Positions 1 through 5,834 of a DNA stretch of 5,834 bases are shown one piece after another; within the stretch, counting starts at the first letter, position 1; every line of letters starts with the position of its first letter. The DNA is from an uncultured Woeseiaceae bacterium (lineage in GTDB: Bacteria; Pseudomonadota; Gammaproteobacteria; Woeseiales; Woeseiaceae). The stretch spans positions 1 through 5,834 of the forward strand of contig CAMYMP010000396.1 in the NCBI GenBank assembly GCA_947259435.1, given 5' to 3'. Under the pieces are notes generated by a model, which was not told where the DNA came from, made no database searches, and saw only the letters and a list, made by a program, of their open reading frames with translations. Position numbers and translations under genes: made by a program.

Positions 1-1267
1 AGTCGACGTCCGGCGATAAAGCCAGCGTGATCGGCGACTGACCGCGGTAGCGACCATCTACCGTCACGTTCGCTGCGCGAGGAACCGAGTTCACGAGCAG
101 CCTGGCGTTAGCCGGTTCGAGCTCAATAAGCGGCAGCGCCTGATCGACATTCGGGATTGCGACCACCGTGCCGTCCCAGGCTTTGAATCCTTCACGAACC
201 ACGCTGATCTGATGCGTGCCTTCGAGAAGCTCCACTGTCGCGGGAGTTTCGCCAATGCGTTGCTCACCGGAAAATATCGTCGCGCCGGCAGGTTCCGAAA
301 CGACGTCGACATTTGACCACCGGCGCACGAGCTGAACATGCATTTCTTCGAGCTGCCCGAGGCCGGCTACGGTGATTACATCGGCAAATGGGAGATAGCG
401 ATCGGCACGCACGCTGACGCTGTGCTCGCCCGGCTGCAGTTCCACCGGGCCGAAGGGTGTCTTGCCAACAGTATTGTTGTCAATCGACACGATCGCCTCC
501 ACGGCTCGATCCGTGAGGACCGTGAGTCGCCCGGGCAATCGGCGCATTCGTATCTCGATCGTCTTGCTCGATTCGTCGCCGACGCTAAAGGTCTGGCTCA
601 CGTCGTAATAGCCCTGCTTCTCTACCGTAACAGTGTACTCACCGCTGCGCAGCAGCATCCGATCGCCAATCGGCAACCGAAACCACCCGCCCGATAGCGC
701 GACGTCGTCCGGCTCAACCGGCATTACGTCGAACTGAATCGATGCCGCGCTGAACAACAGGTATGACATGATGACCAGTAGCGCAAGCCCGATACCGATA
801 ATGGCCTTGAGCGGACTTCGGTGCGTTTTCTCAGCTGTCGCACGCGTATCAGCCGCGCGCCGGAACGCGGTCGGCGCGATCGCTTCCTCTGCAGACTCTG
901 CGGCATCTTCGGCCAGCTGCGGTGGCTGCGTGACGTAGGCGCTGTCTTCGAGCTGTACGATCAGGGTCAGTCTTTCGTCCGTCGCGGACACGCGGATGCG
1001 GCTGCCAAAGAATTGCAGTTCATCCCGATCAGCCAGACGCGTGCTTGCGACAAGCGGCTCGCCATTGATCTGCATCGTCTCATCTCGCCCAACCGGCTGC
1101 ACGAACGGCGCGCCGTCGAGCAAGTCGAGCAGCATTACCGGCCCGCCGCCCGGACCGGGCAGCCGCAGCTCGCAGTCGGTGCCAGTGCCAACGCGCAGGG
1201 GCAGGCGGTCCGCATCAATGCGTCGCTCGCCTTCAACGTCTCTTACATATAGAGATTCGAAACTCAA
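1..1267 (-). CDS. FHA-like / transmembrane / multi-PEGA repeat protein (3' end outside window)
   Basis: From a TTG at 1267 the frame is open for 422 codons to the window edge; no stop is seen. Residues about 7-110 resemble an FHA domain (RVGTGTDCELRLPG; INGEPL; LADRDELQFFGSRIRV), the phosphothreonine-binding fold, though the usual Arg after the first Gly and the Ser-x-x-His are missing. An Ala/Glu-rich linker leads to one transmembrane helix at about 155-173, preceded by Lys/Arg (N-terminus inside). Beyond it lie PEGA-like beta repeats at about 177-244, 246-314, 318-386 and 388 onwards, with GKTPFGPVELQPG and GETPATVELLEG as signature cores. PEGA domains occur in envelope and surface proteins. 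The TTG is chosen because AGGAA lies 5 bases upstream, it overlaps the kinase stop (TTGA), and the next in-frame ATG (codon 45) would delete half the FHA-like domain. In related proteins a further domain often follows the PEGA repeats (for example an SUMF1/FGE type); that cannot be seen here. Confidence 0.85.
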   Translation of the reverse strand, partial: MSFESLYVRDVEGERRIDADRLPLRVGTGTDCELRLPGPGGGPVMLLDLLDGAPFVQPVGRDETMQINGEPLVASTRLADRDELQFFGSRIRVSATDERLTLIVQLEDSAYVTQPPQLAEDAAESAEEAIAPTAFRRAADTRATAEKTHRSPLKAIIGIGLALLVIMSYLLFSAASIQFDVMPVEPDDVALSGGWFRLPIGDRMLLRSGEYTVTVEKQGYYDVSQTFSVGDESSKTIEIRMRRLPGRLTVLTDRAVEAIVSIDNNTVGKTPFGPVELQPGEHSVSVRADRYLPFADVITVAGLGQLEEMHVQLVRRWSNVDVVSEPAGATIFSGEQRIGETPATVELLEGTHQISVVREGFKAWDGTVVAIPNVDQALPLIELEPANARLLVNSVPRAANVTVDGRYRGQSPITLALSPDVD

Positions 1268-2943
1268 ATCGCTTCCTCGCAGCGAACGACAATCGGCTGC
1301 AGGTCGATTTCCGGAGCCACACGAAACTCGAGACGCACATCGCGATAACCCGGCCTGCTGCCCACGGCCACGTACGTTCCGGGTCTGAGATCGAGTTCAC
1401 GTGTCTCGAAGCTGCCAAGTTTACCGACTTTATAAATCGCAACGTCGGTGGCGTTATCCGAAACCAGCTGCACCGTTAACGGTGTTGCAGCGCGCTTTAG
1501 AAGGCGCGACAACTCATCACGTTGCCCTGAAAGGCGCGGTCCGAGCGTTGGCATACGCGTGATGTCGACGACAAGCCTTGTCGCCCTGCTCATCGTGGCT
1601 GGTGCACTCAGACTGTCGGGATCTGCGATGTACTCATCCAGCTGTGCATGCAGTGCCGACATCTGTCGCGCACGATCGAGCCCCTCCTTGGCAAACAGCA
1701 GATTGCCGTCGATTTCGAGAACACTTTGATAGGTGTCGACGGCCGCCTCCCATTTTTCGTCCCGCTCCTCGTTCTGAGCTTGACTCTCGAGAGCGCCGAT
1801 GCGGTCCAGTCGAATTCCCTGATCGACTTGCAGCAGCCCGTCAGCTGGCTCGCGCGACTCAGGTTTGAGTTTCTGGGCCATGCGAAACGCTGCCCGCGCG
1901 CCGGGATAATCGCGCTCGCTCAGCGCGGTCAGGCCCTCTGTCATACGCTGATCAAACTCCATTTGCTTGATGGTCGCCAGCACCCTCTCAAGACCGGCCC
2001 CTGCGGGTTCCCATTCGGGATCGATCTCCGCAGCCTTTGCAAAGCTCTCGCGAGCGGCCTCGAGTTCCAGGTTCTTCTCGAATTCAAAACCCTGGTCGGT
2101 TAACGAGAGAACCGTCTCCAGGTTTTTTGCGCGGACGTATCCGGCTTGCGCTGCCGCATGACTTGGGCTGATCGCAACCGCCAATTCGAACAGTCTTAAT
2201 GCTTCCACCGCATCCGCGCTCTCCAGCGCAACCTTTGCATCAGCCAATGCGGTCGCGAATACCTGGTCAACCTCGTCGAGCAGCGGTTCAAGTATCGCGA
2301 TGGCTGCGCCGTATTTTTCACTGGCGGCGTCATAGTCTCGCGCAAGATATGCGACGTCTCCCTCCGCATAGACTGCCTGAGCCTTTTTGAACTGCAGTCC
2401 GCCCCAGCGTTGCACTGAGCGCCTCTCCAGTGTCTCCATCATTGAAAGCAATTCGCCAAGTACGACTTCCGTTTCCGCACGCCCTCTGACACGCGCGTCG
2501 CGCCCGCTCAGATCTTCGACGTTTTCAGTAAAACCTACCCGGCTGCTTTTCTGAGTCTGCGCTTCGCTTTCGCTGGGCTCTTCACTAACGTCCCGGGTCA
2601 CCACGGGAGCGTCGACCGTTATTGTGTCCGGCAGGAAAAAAATGACACCGAAGAGTATCACCAGGAGCACAACGAGACTGACACCAAGCGTCCGCGGGCT
2701 GATTCCGGAACGGTCGGGGCTTGTGGCCACCTTGGCAGCCGCCGAGGGTTTTGTCTGTGGCCGATTCGTGTCGCTGGCCTCAATGATCTCATCGCTTTGC
2801 AGCAGACCCTCACCCGCATAACTTGCCGGTGCCGGTGCGCCAGCGAATCCCGCGGACTCGAGCGTGGCGGCGACCGTCTCGGCATCGGGGCGCGCAAGCG
2901 GGTCCTTTTCGAGCATACTCGCAACAAGCTCTACTCGCAACAA
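1264..2943 (-). CDS. C-terminal part of the split kinase: end of C-lobe, TM helix, TPR repeats, PEGA-like domain
   Basis: This frame is open from a TTG at 2943 to the TGA at 1266-1264 (559 residues). It starts inside the kinase C-lobe: ELVASMLEKDPLARPDAETV is subdomain XI, so it is not an independent gene. Local numbering: transmembrane helix 86-104, Ser/Glu-rich spacer to about 150, charged helix to 180, TPR-like helix pairs at about 193-224, 231-263, 283-320, 335-370 and 387-425 (for example AARESFAKAAEIDPEWEPA and AAVDTYQSVLEIDGN), and a beta-rich PEGA-like domain at 488-555. Internal starts such as the ATG at 2916 could in principle give a membrane-anchored sensor without a kinase, but I see no convincing ribosome site for them. 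It ends inside the start of the next gene. Confidence 0.7.
   Translation of the reverse strand: MLRVELVASMLEKDPLARPDAETVAATLESAGFAGAPAPASYAGEGLLQSDEIIEASDTNRPQTKPSAAAKVATSPDRSGISPRTLGVSLVVLLVILFGVIFFLPDTITVDAPVVTRDVSEEPSESEAQTQKSSRVGFTENVEDLSGRDARVRGRAETEVVLGELLSMMETLERRSVQRWGGLQFKKAQAVYAEGDVAYLARDYDAASEKYGAAIAILEPLLDEVDQVFATALADAKVALESADAVEALRLFELAVAISPSHAAAQAGYVRAKNLETVLSLTDQGFEFEKNLELEAARESFAKAAEIDPEWEPAGAGLERVLATIKQMEFDQRMTEGLTALSERDYPGARAAFRMAQKLKPESREPADGLLQVDQGIRLDRIGALESQAQNEERDEKWEAAVDTYQSVLEIDGNLLFAKEGLDRARQMSALHAQLDEYIADPDSLSAPATMSRATRLVVDITRMPTLGPRLSGQRDELSRLLKRAATPLTVQLVSDNATDVAIYKVGKLGSFETRELDLRPGTYVAVGSRPGYRDVRLEFRVAPEIDLQPIVVRCEEAI
1273..1277 (-). promoter_or_regulatory. Ribosome binding site for the TTG start of the FHA-like/PEGA gene
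   Basis: Minus-strand AGGAA (in GAGGAAGC) sits 5 bases before the TTG at 1267, inside the last codons of the kinase gene. Good spacing and the 4-base stop/start overlap make this unusual start credible and suggest translational coupling. Confidence 0.7.
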
Positions 2944-3634
2944 GCTCTACAACGGTCGTCGGAACTTTCGAGCCATCGGCTGTGACCAGTGGCGGTGGCG
3001 TGACGTGCTGAATGTCGTCTGCCGTCGTCGCAGAGGAATACGGCGATCGACCACTGACAAGCTCGAAAATCAATCCGCCAAGTGCAAAGATGTCGTCTGA
3101 TGGCTGTGGCGGCGCTCCGGCAAGTGTCTGCGGGCTCGCCGCGATCAGTGATCCTCCGCTGGCTTGTGCGCCTCCGTCCGAGGCGACCCCGAAGTCGATC
3201 AGATACGGTGCGCCGTTATGATCAAGCAGGACATTGCTTGCTTTCACATCACGGTGCACTACGCCTTTGCCGTGCGCATAACGCAGCGCATCCGCAAGCA
3301 GCGCTATGGGTGGTAGGACATGCTGCGCCGGCGCACCTGACAGCACGCTGATGTCGGGCCCGTCGACGAACTGCAGACTGTAGAAAGGATTCTCGGAATC
3401 GTCGTTGAACTCGAATACACGCACGATGTGTGCGTGCATCAGGCGAATACTGGTTTGCCATTCTTTGTGGAAGTCCGCTGCGGCGACTTTGTCGCTGACG
3501 AGTATCTTCAGCGCAACAGACGCGCGTGTCAGCCGATCCGTGGCGAGCCACGTTTCGGCGGCACCACCGGCTCCGAGCCTTTTGACCAGCGTGTAGCGGC
3601 CAGCAAGCTCAATTCCTGTCTGGAGGACCTGCAT
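2810..3634 (-). CDS. N-terminal kinase fragment as actually encoded (truncated)
   Basis: Read literally, translation from the ATG at 3634 gives 274 residues. The first 234 are a normal Hanks-type kinase through the VELVAS segment; the last 40 are out-of-frame, Arg- and Cys-rich (RACCEYARKG onwards) and unlike any kinase C-lobe, ending at a TGA at 2812-2810. The catalytic residues K43, D129, N134 and D147 are all present. The fragment lacks the final C-lobe helices with the conserved subdomain XI Arg, the membrane anchor and the external domains. It would be a soluble, probably unstable protein. Confidence 0.7.
   Translation of the reverse strand: MQVLQTGIELAGRYTLVKRLGAGGAAETWLATDRLTRASVALKILVSDKVAAADFHKEWQTSIRLMHAHIVRVFEFNDDSENPFYSLQFVDGPDISVLSGAPAQHVLPPIALLADALRYAHGKGVVHRDVKASNVLLDHNGAPYLIDFGVASDGGAQASGGSLIAASPQTLAGAPPQPSDDIFALGGLIFELVSGRSPYSSATTADDIQHVTPPPLVTADGSKVPTTVVELVASRACCEYARKGPACAPRCRDGRRHARVRGIRWRTGTGKLCG
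2916..2950. repeat. 16-bp tandem duplication causing a frameshift
   Basis: The plus-strand unit actcgcaacaagctct occurs twice without mismatch at 2917-2932 and 2933-2948; period-16 identity extends from 2916 to 2950 (35 bases, about 2.2 copies). Sixteen is not a multiple of three. On the minus strand the frame entering the repeat reads VELVAS and the frame leaving it also reads VELVAS, followed by the expected kinase sequence MLEKDPLARP. Removing one unit therefore restores a continuous protein, which shows the two-copy form is derived. Confidence 0.95.
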
Positions 3635-3648
3635 CAATCAGCGATCGC

Positions 3649-4890
3649 TTATCCCGTCGGTTCGGCGATACGTACCGGACCCGGGTCAACAGAGTCGGCT
3701 GTCTCCACGAATCCTGTCTCGGCTTCGTAGATCTCCTTGAGCAATCTACGCCAGCTTTCGTATTGCGCGGCGGCGGTGCCGGTCAGACGACGCGTCTCGC
3801 CCTCCACTGTGACGACCATTGGCGCTGCCTCCGCGCCAAAAGACTCGGACAACTCTTTGATCGACTCACGATGCATGCCTGCCTCATTGCGGCGCGAGAT
3901 GCCCGACATCATTGCTTCAAAACCCTCTCCAATCGCGATGTTTTGCAGACTGCTCTGTATCTGTCTTTTGGAGTAACTCGAGCTGTTCGAGTCAACAGCC
4001 AGCGCTCCCGCGATGACCACTGCTCCCATCAGCGTTTGCAGCGCGGCCGACCGCTTGACCTGACGGTAGTTAATTGACTCCTCGCGCGCAGTCTTTCGCC
4101 ACGAGTGGTACGGAATCGCGATGCCGTAATAGAAGTTGGCGTAGTGCTCGTTGAGAGTGTCGACAACGAGTCGATCCCGTTCGCGAATTTGTCTTAGTCG
4201 GTCGACCGACGGGTCATTATCTGCAGGCAGGCGTACGATGGTGGCTTGGCCTTCTTCATCGATGTTCAGATGCTCCCCGTACACGCTGGGCGACATGTCA
4301 GCAAAAAACTTCAGTTCGGTAACCTGGCGTACCGCACGTATCGACTCTGACGGGAGCGCGTCCACATATTCTCTAAGGTCATTGGCAATGTCGTTGAAGA
4401 CTTTTTGATACGGGTCCATGCGGCGATCGCGATTCTCCGAGTATGACGAAATGCCCGTCTGCGTGCTGTAGGTCTTCTCATACCAGTGCTGGCCGCGCGA
4501 ATCATCGACAGTGATCTTTAGTTCAATAAATTCGCCATCGGATTCTTCGATCTCGCCGCTGATAACGACGTCGGTAAATGCATTGCGCGCAGGAATGACC
4601 CGCACGGCGCCCCAATGGCCCGTGCCCTGCAACGTCGTCTTCAAATGGTATGGCAGATAGCGAACTTCGGCAGAGCGGATTTCCTCGTAGATTCCGGACT
4701 TCTCCGGATCGTTTTCAGCGTCCATGCCGCCTATGAACTCGACGACGCCGATATCGAGCAGCATTGCCTCGTCGGGCGGCGTCTCCGCGACAATCAATTC
4801 GGTCTCTTCGGCCGTGATCACCTCGTTAACCGCGCACCCTGACGCTGCGACGCAGAGCGCAGCCAACAACAAGGATATCCGTGTCGTCAT
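3649..4890 (-). CDS. Outer-membrane lipoprotein of unknown function
   Basis: The 413-residue product starts with a typical lipoprotein signal: R4, a hydrophobic core at residues 5-16, and a lipobox ending AASGC with C19 as the lipidated residue. Ala follows the Cys, with no Asp that would retain it in the inner membrane, so outer-membrane sorting is predicted. I chose the ATG at 4890 over the in-frame ATG at 4941 because it places the signal at the N-terminus and has an AGGAAG ribosome site. Mature residues about 40-145 alternate strands and helices (LLDIGVVEF; LPYHLKTTLQG; DVVISGEI; ELKITVDDSRGQHWYEK), a pattern resembling envelope lipoproteins of the CsgG/TolB N-terminal kind; this is fold-level inference only. 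Residues 284-299 (LQTLMGAVVIAGALAV) are a second hydrophobic segment, unusual in a lipoprotein. The tail is charged and helical. It ends 14 bases before the kinase start, so the two are probably cotranscribed. I do not recognise the family. Confidence 0.85.
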   Translation of the reverse strand: MTTRISLLLAALCVAASGCAVNEVITAEETELIVAETPPDEAMLLDIGVVEFIGGMDAENDPEKSGIYEEIRSAEVRYLPYHLKTTLQGTGHWGAVRVIPARNAFTDVVISGEIEESDGEFIELKITVDDSRGQHWYEKTYSTQTGISSYSENRDRRMDPYQKVFNDIANDLREYVDALPSESIRAVRQVTELKFFADMSPSVYGEHLNIDEEGQATIVRLPADNDPSVDRLRQIRERDRLVVDTLNEHYANFYYGIAIPYHSWRKTAREESINYRQVKRSAALQTLMGAVVIAGALAVDSNSSSYSKRQIQSSLQNIAIGEGFEAMMSGISRRNEAGMHRESIKELSESFGAEAAPMVVTVEGETRRLTGTAAAQYESWRRLLKEIYEAETGFVETADSVDPGPVRIAEPTG

Positions 4891-4901
4891 TGTCAAATCG
4901 T

Positions 4902-4907
4902 CTTCCT
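4902..4907 (-). promoter_or_regulatory. Ribosome binding site deciding the lipoprotein start
   Basis: Minus-strand AGGAAG lies 11 bases before the ATG at 4890. The spacing is slightly long. It supports this start over the in-frame ATG at 4941, which would add 17 charged residues in front of the signal peptide and has only a weak AGG upstream. Confidence 0.55.
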
Positions 4908-4947
4908 GAAACAAGTGTATCTGCGCCTGAATCCGCGCCATCTGTGG

Positions 4948-5834
4948 CTACCTGCCACTGTATTTCCGGTACTCTTCCCATAGCCGCTCGCGCAGCGCCG
5001 GGTCGTTCTCGGCCAGCGCAGCCTCGCGCAATTGCCGGGCAATAATATCGTCGTCGACCATGATCGGAATATCCTCCGGCGTGCGCTCACGAATCTCCTG
5101 CTCCGACATAGCATCTATCGGCGATTCTCGCGAAATACTGGAGTTTGCGACCGAAACCGGATTGCCCGCGTTCGAACCCTGTTCGCCGAGGCTGATTCCG
5201 CCATCGCCAGCACCGTCGCCAGGCACGCCGCCACCAAAACCTTCGGTGCTACGGCCTACGGAAGCGACTTCGCGCTGCTCTTCCTGCAGCACCTCGTCAA
5301 AACCACCGATGGACTTTTCGAGTTCGCGGCCAAGACGCTCGGCGCGTTCGGCAGCACTTTCGTCAGGAAACTCGCCGACGCTGCCCGCACCGCCTGTGCC
5401 CTGCACACTGCCTTCGGCGCCGCCACCACCGCCGCCGGCAGCGGACTCGCTGGATTTTTCACTGGCAGACGCACCGCCACCGATGCATTCGCCGTCCTGG
5501 CCCATACCGCCGACGCCGCCCGGCAGCGATCCGGTGTCGCCGCACTCGCTATCGCCAGTACTCTCATCTTCCCAGTCACTGGACTCACTCGAGTCGCCGC
5601 TTTCGCCGCCTGCATCACCCGATTCGGTGCCTTCTTCACCCGCACCGCCACCACTCGAACTTGGCGGAGGCGGAACGCCTTCGGACTCTTCACCGCTGCC
5701 CGGGAAACTGCCAACTTCACCGCTCGATCCTTCCTGCCCGGAAGAACCGCTGGAACTGCCGCTCGGCCCTTCAGACCCCTGCGGCATGCCGCCACCGGGC
5801 GACCCGCCTCCATCAGCGCCACCGCCTGGGGGCG
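4948..5834 (-). CDS. Gly/Ser/Glu-rich low-complexity protein with charged C-terminal tail (5' end outside window)
   Basis: The frame is open from the window edge to a TAG at 4950-4948. An ATG lies at 5787, but the 15 codons above it are also open and equally Gly/Pro-rich, so the true start is probably upstream and the N-terminus (including any signal peptide) is unseen. Counting from the 5787 Met: residues 1-130 are Gly, Ser and Glu/Asp rich with a short PPPP run; C82 and C101 are the only cysteines and could pair if the protein is exported. Residues 133-175 look like an ordered, charged helix (ERAERLGRELEKS, then FDEVLQEEQREV). A second Gly-rich linker follows. Residues 226-279 form a conserved-looking tail (VDDDIIARQLREAA, then DPALRERLWEEYRKYSG). 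From memory, unchecked, similar DDD-ARQLREAA-WEEYRKY tails end Gly-rich hypothetical proteins in other gammaproteobacteria. Function is unknown. The next gene starts 57 bases after the stop. Confidence 0.75.
   Translation of the reverse strand, partial: PPGGGADGGGSPGGGMPQGSEGPSGSSSGSSGQEGSSGEVGSFPGSGEESEGVPPPPSSSGGGAGEEGTESGDAGGESGDSSESSDWEDESTGDSECGDTGSLPGGVGGMGQDGECIGGGASASEKSSESAAGGGGGGAEGSVQGTGGAGSVGEFPDESAAERAERLGRELEKSIGGFDEVLQEEQREVASVGRSTEGFGGGVPGDGAGDGGISLGEQGSNAGNPVSVANSSISRESPIDAMSEQEIRERTPEDIPIMVDDDIIARQLREAALAENDPALRERLWEEYRKYSGR
5398..5834 (-). repeat. Low-complexity Gly/Ser-coding tract
   Basis: On the minus strand this stretch is dominated by GGN, TCN/AGY and GAR codons, giving loosely periodic trinucleotides such as runs of gcc and acc on the plus strand near 5420-5445. 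It is not a perfect tandem array. It codes for the disordered part of the Gly/Ser-rich protein and could be prone to in-frame length change. The codon bias also leaves a second open frame on the same strand (5822-5256), which is a shadow. Confidence 0.6.

Larger units (their letters stand above)
1264..3634 (-). pseudogene. Transmembrane Ser/Thr protein kinase with TPR and PEGA-like domains, frameshifted
   Basis: As sequenced this gene is split by a 16-bp tandem duplication at 2916-2950. Deleting one copy joins both frames into 784 residues (ATG at 3634 to TGA at 1266-1264). In restored numbering, the Hanks-type kinase domain covers about 11-265: Gly loop LGAGG (20-24), K43 in VALKIL, E58 as likely helix-C Glu, HRD at 127-129 with D129, K131 and N134, DFG at 147-149, D181 in DDIFALGG, and R243 in LEKDPLARP just after the break. 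A Pro/Ala/Ser linker leads to one transmembrane helix at 311-329, with Arg on the cytoplasmic side. TPR-like helical repeats fill about 418-650 (outside the membrane) and a PEGA-like beta domain about 713-780 (DVAIYKVGKLG, LRPGTYVAVGSRPGY). The domain order fits a receptor kinase that senses envelope state and phosphorylates cytoplasmic targets. The alternatives to real inactivation are an assembly error or reversible slippage. No clear SD precedes the ATG, so coupling to the lipoprotein stop 14 bases upstream is likely; a TTG at 3637 is an alternative start. Confidence 0.85.

Noticed and set aside
338..697. Plus-strand open frame of 119 codons
   Set aside because: It lies antisense to the PEGA-repeat region, whose minus-strand frame is continuous and has recognisable domains; its own translation shows no family features.
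821..1252. Plus-strand open frame of 143 codons
   Set aside because: Antisense shadow of the FHA-like domain and TM helix; high GC favours such frames.
1648..2103. Plus-strand open frame of 151 codons
   Set aside because: Antisense to the TPR-like region; composition is typical of the complement of Ala/Glu-rich helices, with no ribosome site or context.
2810..2950. Programmed ribosomal frameshift in the kinase gene
   Set aside because: No slippery sequence is apparent, and the frame change is fully explained by the exact 16-bp duplication.
3635..3648. Promoter or terminator between the lipoprotein and the kinase
   Set aside because: The gap is only 14 bases, with no -10/-35 pair and no hairpin followed by a T-run.
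876..4430. Three copies of the palindrome GCGATCGC (876-883, 3641-3648, 4423-4430)
   Set aside because: More than my rough expectation for this length and GC, but two lie inside genes and one in the lipoprotein-kinase gap without shared context. A genome-wide count would be needed to call it a motif.
4891..4941. Longer lipoprotein start at the ATG at 4941
   Set aside because: It would put 17 mostly polar or charged residues before the signal peptide; the ATG at 4890 has a better SD and a standard lipoprotein N-terminus.
5256..5822. Minus-strand frame of 188 codons, Ala/Arg/Val-rich
   Set aside because: Shadow frame of the Gly/Ser-coding tract; it stops inside that gene, while the Gly/Ser frame continues into an ordered tail and a stop just before the lipoprotein.

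Overview
All convincing genes in this window lie on the minus strand, head to tail with short gaps or overlaps, so I read it as one operon-like block transcribed from position 5834 towards 1. Composition is moderately high GC, starts are ATG or TTG with recognisable Shine-Dalgarno (SD) sequences at two genes, and there is a Gram-negative lipoprotein signal. Together with the protein types this suggests a proteobacterium, most likely a gammaproteobacterium (inference; no marker gene is present). No RNA gene, insertion sequence, CRISPR array, promoter or terminator was found, and no stretch over 300 bases lacks a gene.

Order of transcription: (1) 5834-4948, the 3' part of a Gly/Ser/Glu-rich low-complexity protein with an ordered charged C-terminal tail; (2) 4890-3649, a lipoprotein of unknown function; (3) 3634-1264, a membrane Ser/Thr protein kinase with one transmembrane helix, then TPR-like helical repeats and a C-terminal PEGA-like beta domain outside the membrane; (4) 1267 to beyond position 1, a protein with an FHA-like N-terminal domain, one transmembrane helix and at least four PEGA-like repeats, cut by the window edge.

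The main anomaly is in the kinase gene. A perfect 16-bp tandem duplication (period-16 run at 2916-2950) shifts the frame near the end of the kinase domain. As sequenced, translation ends at 2810 after about 274 residues, losing the last kinase helices, the transmembrane helix, the TPR region and the PEGA-like domain. Removing one copy restores a single 784-residue reading frame. This is a recent disrupting mutation, a reversible slippage site, or an assembly/sequencing error.

Working picture (inference): genes 3 and 4 share a layout of cytoplasmic signalling domain, single transmembrane helix and envelope-facing TPR/PEGA domains, and overlap by 4 bases, so they probably form a signalling pair that links the cell envelope to Ser/Thr phosphorylation. 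The lipoprotein and the Gly/Ser-rich protein would be envelope partners or neighbours.
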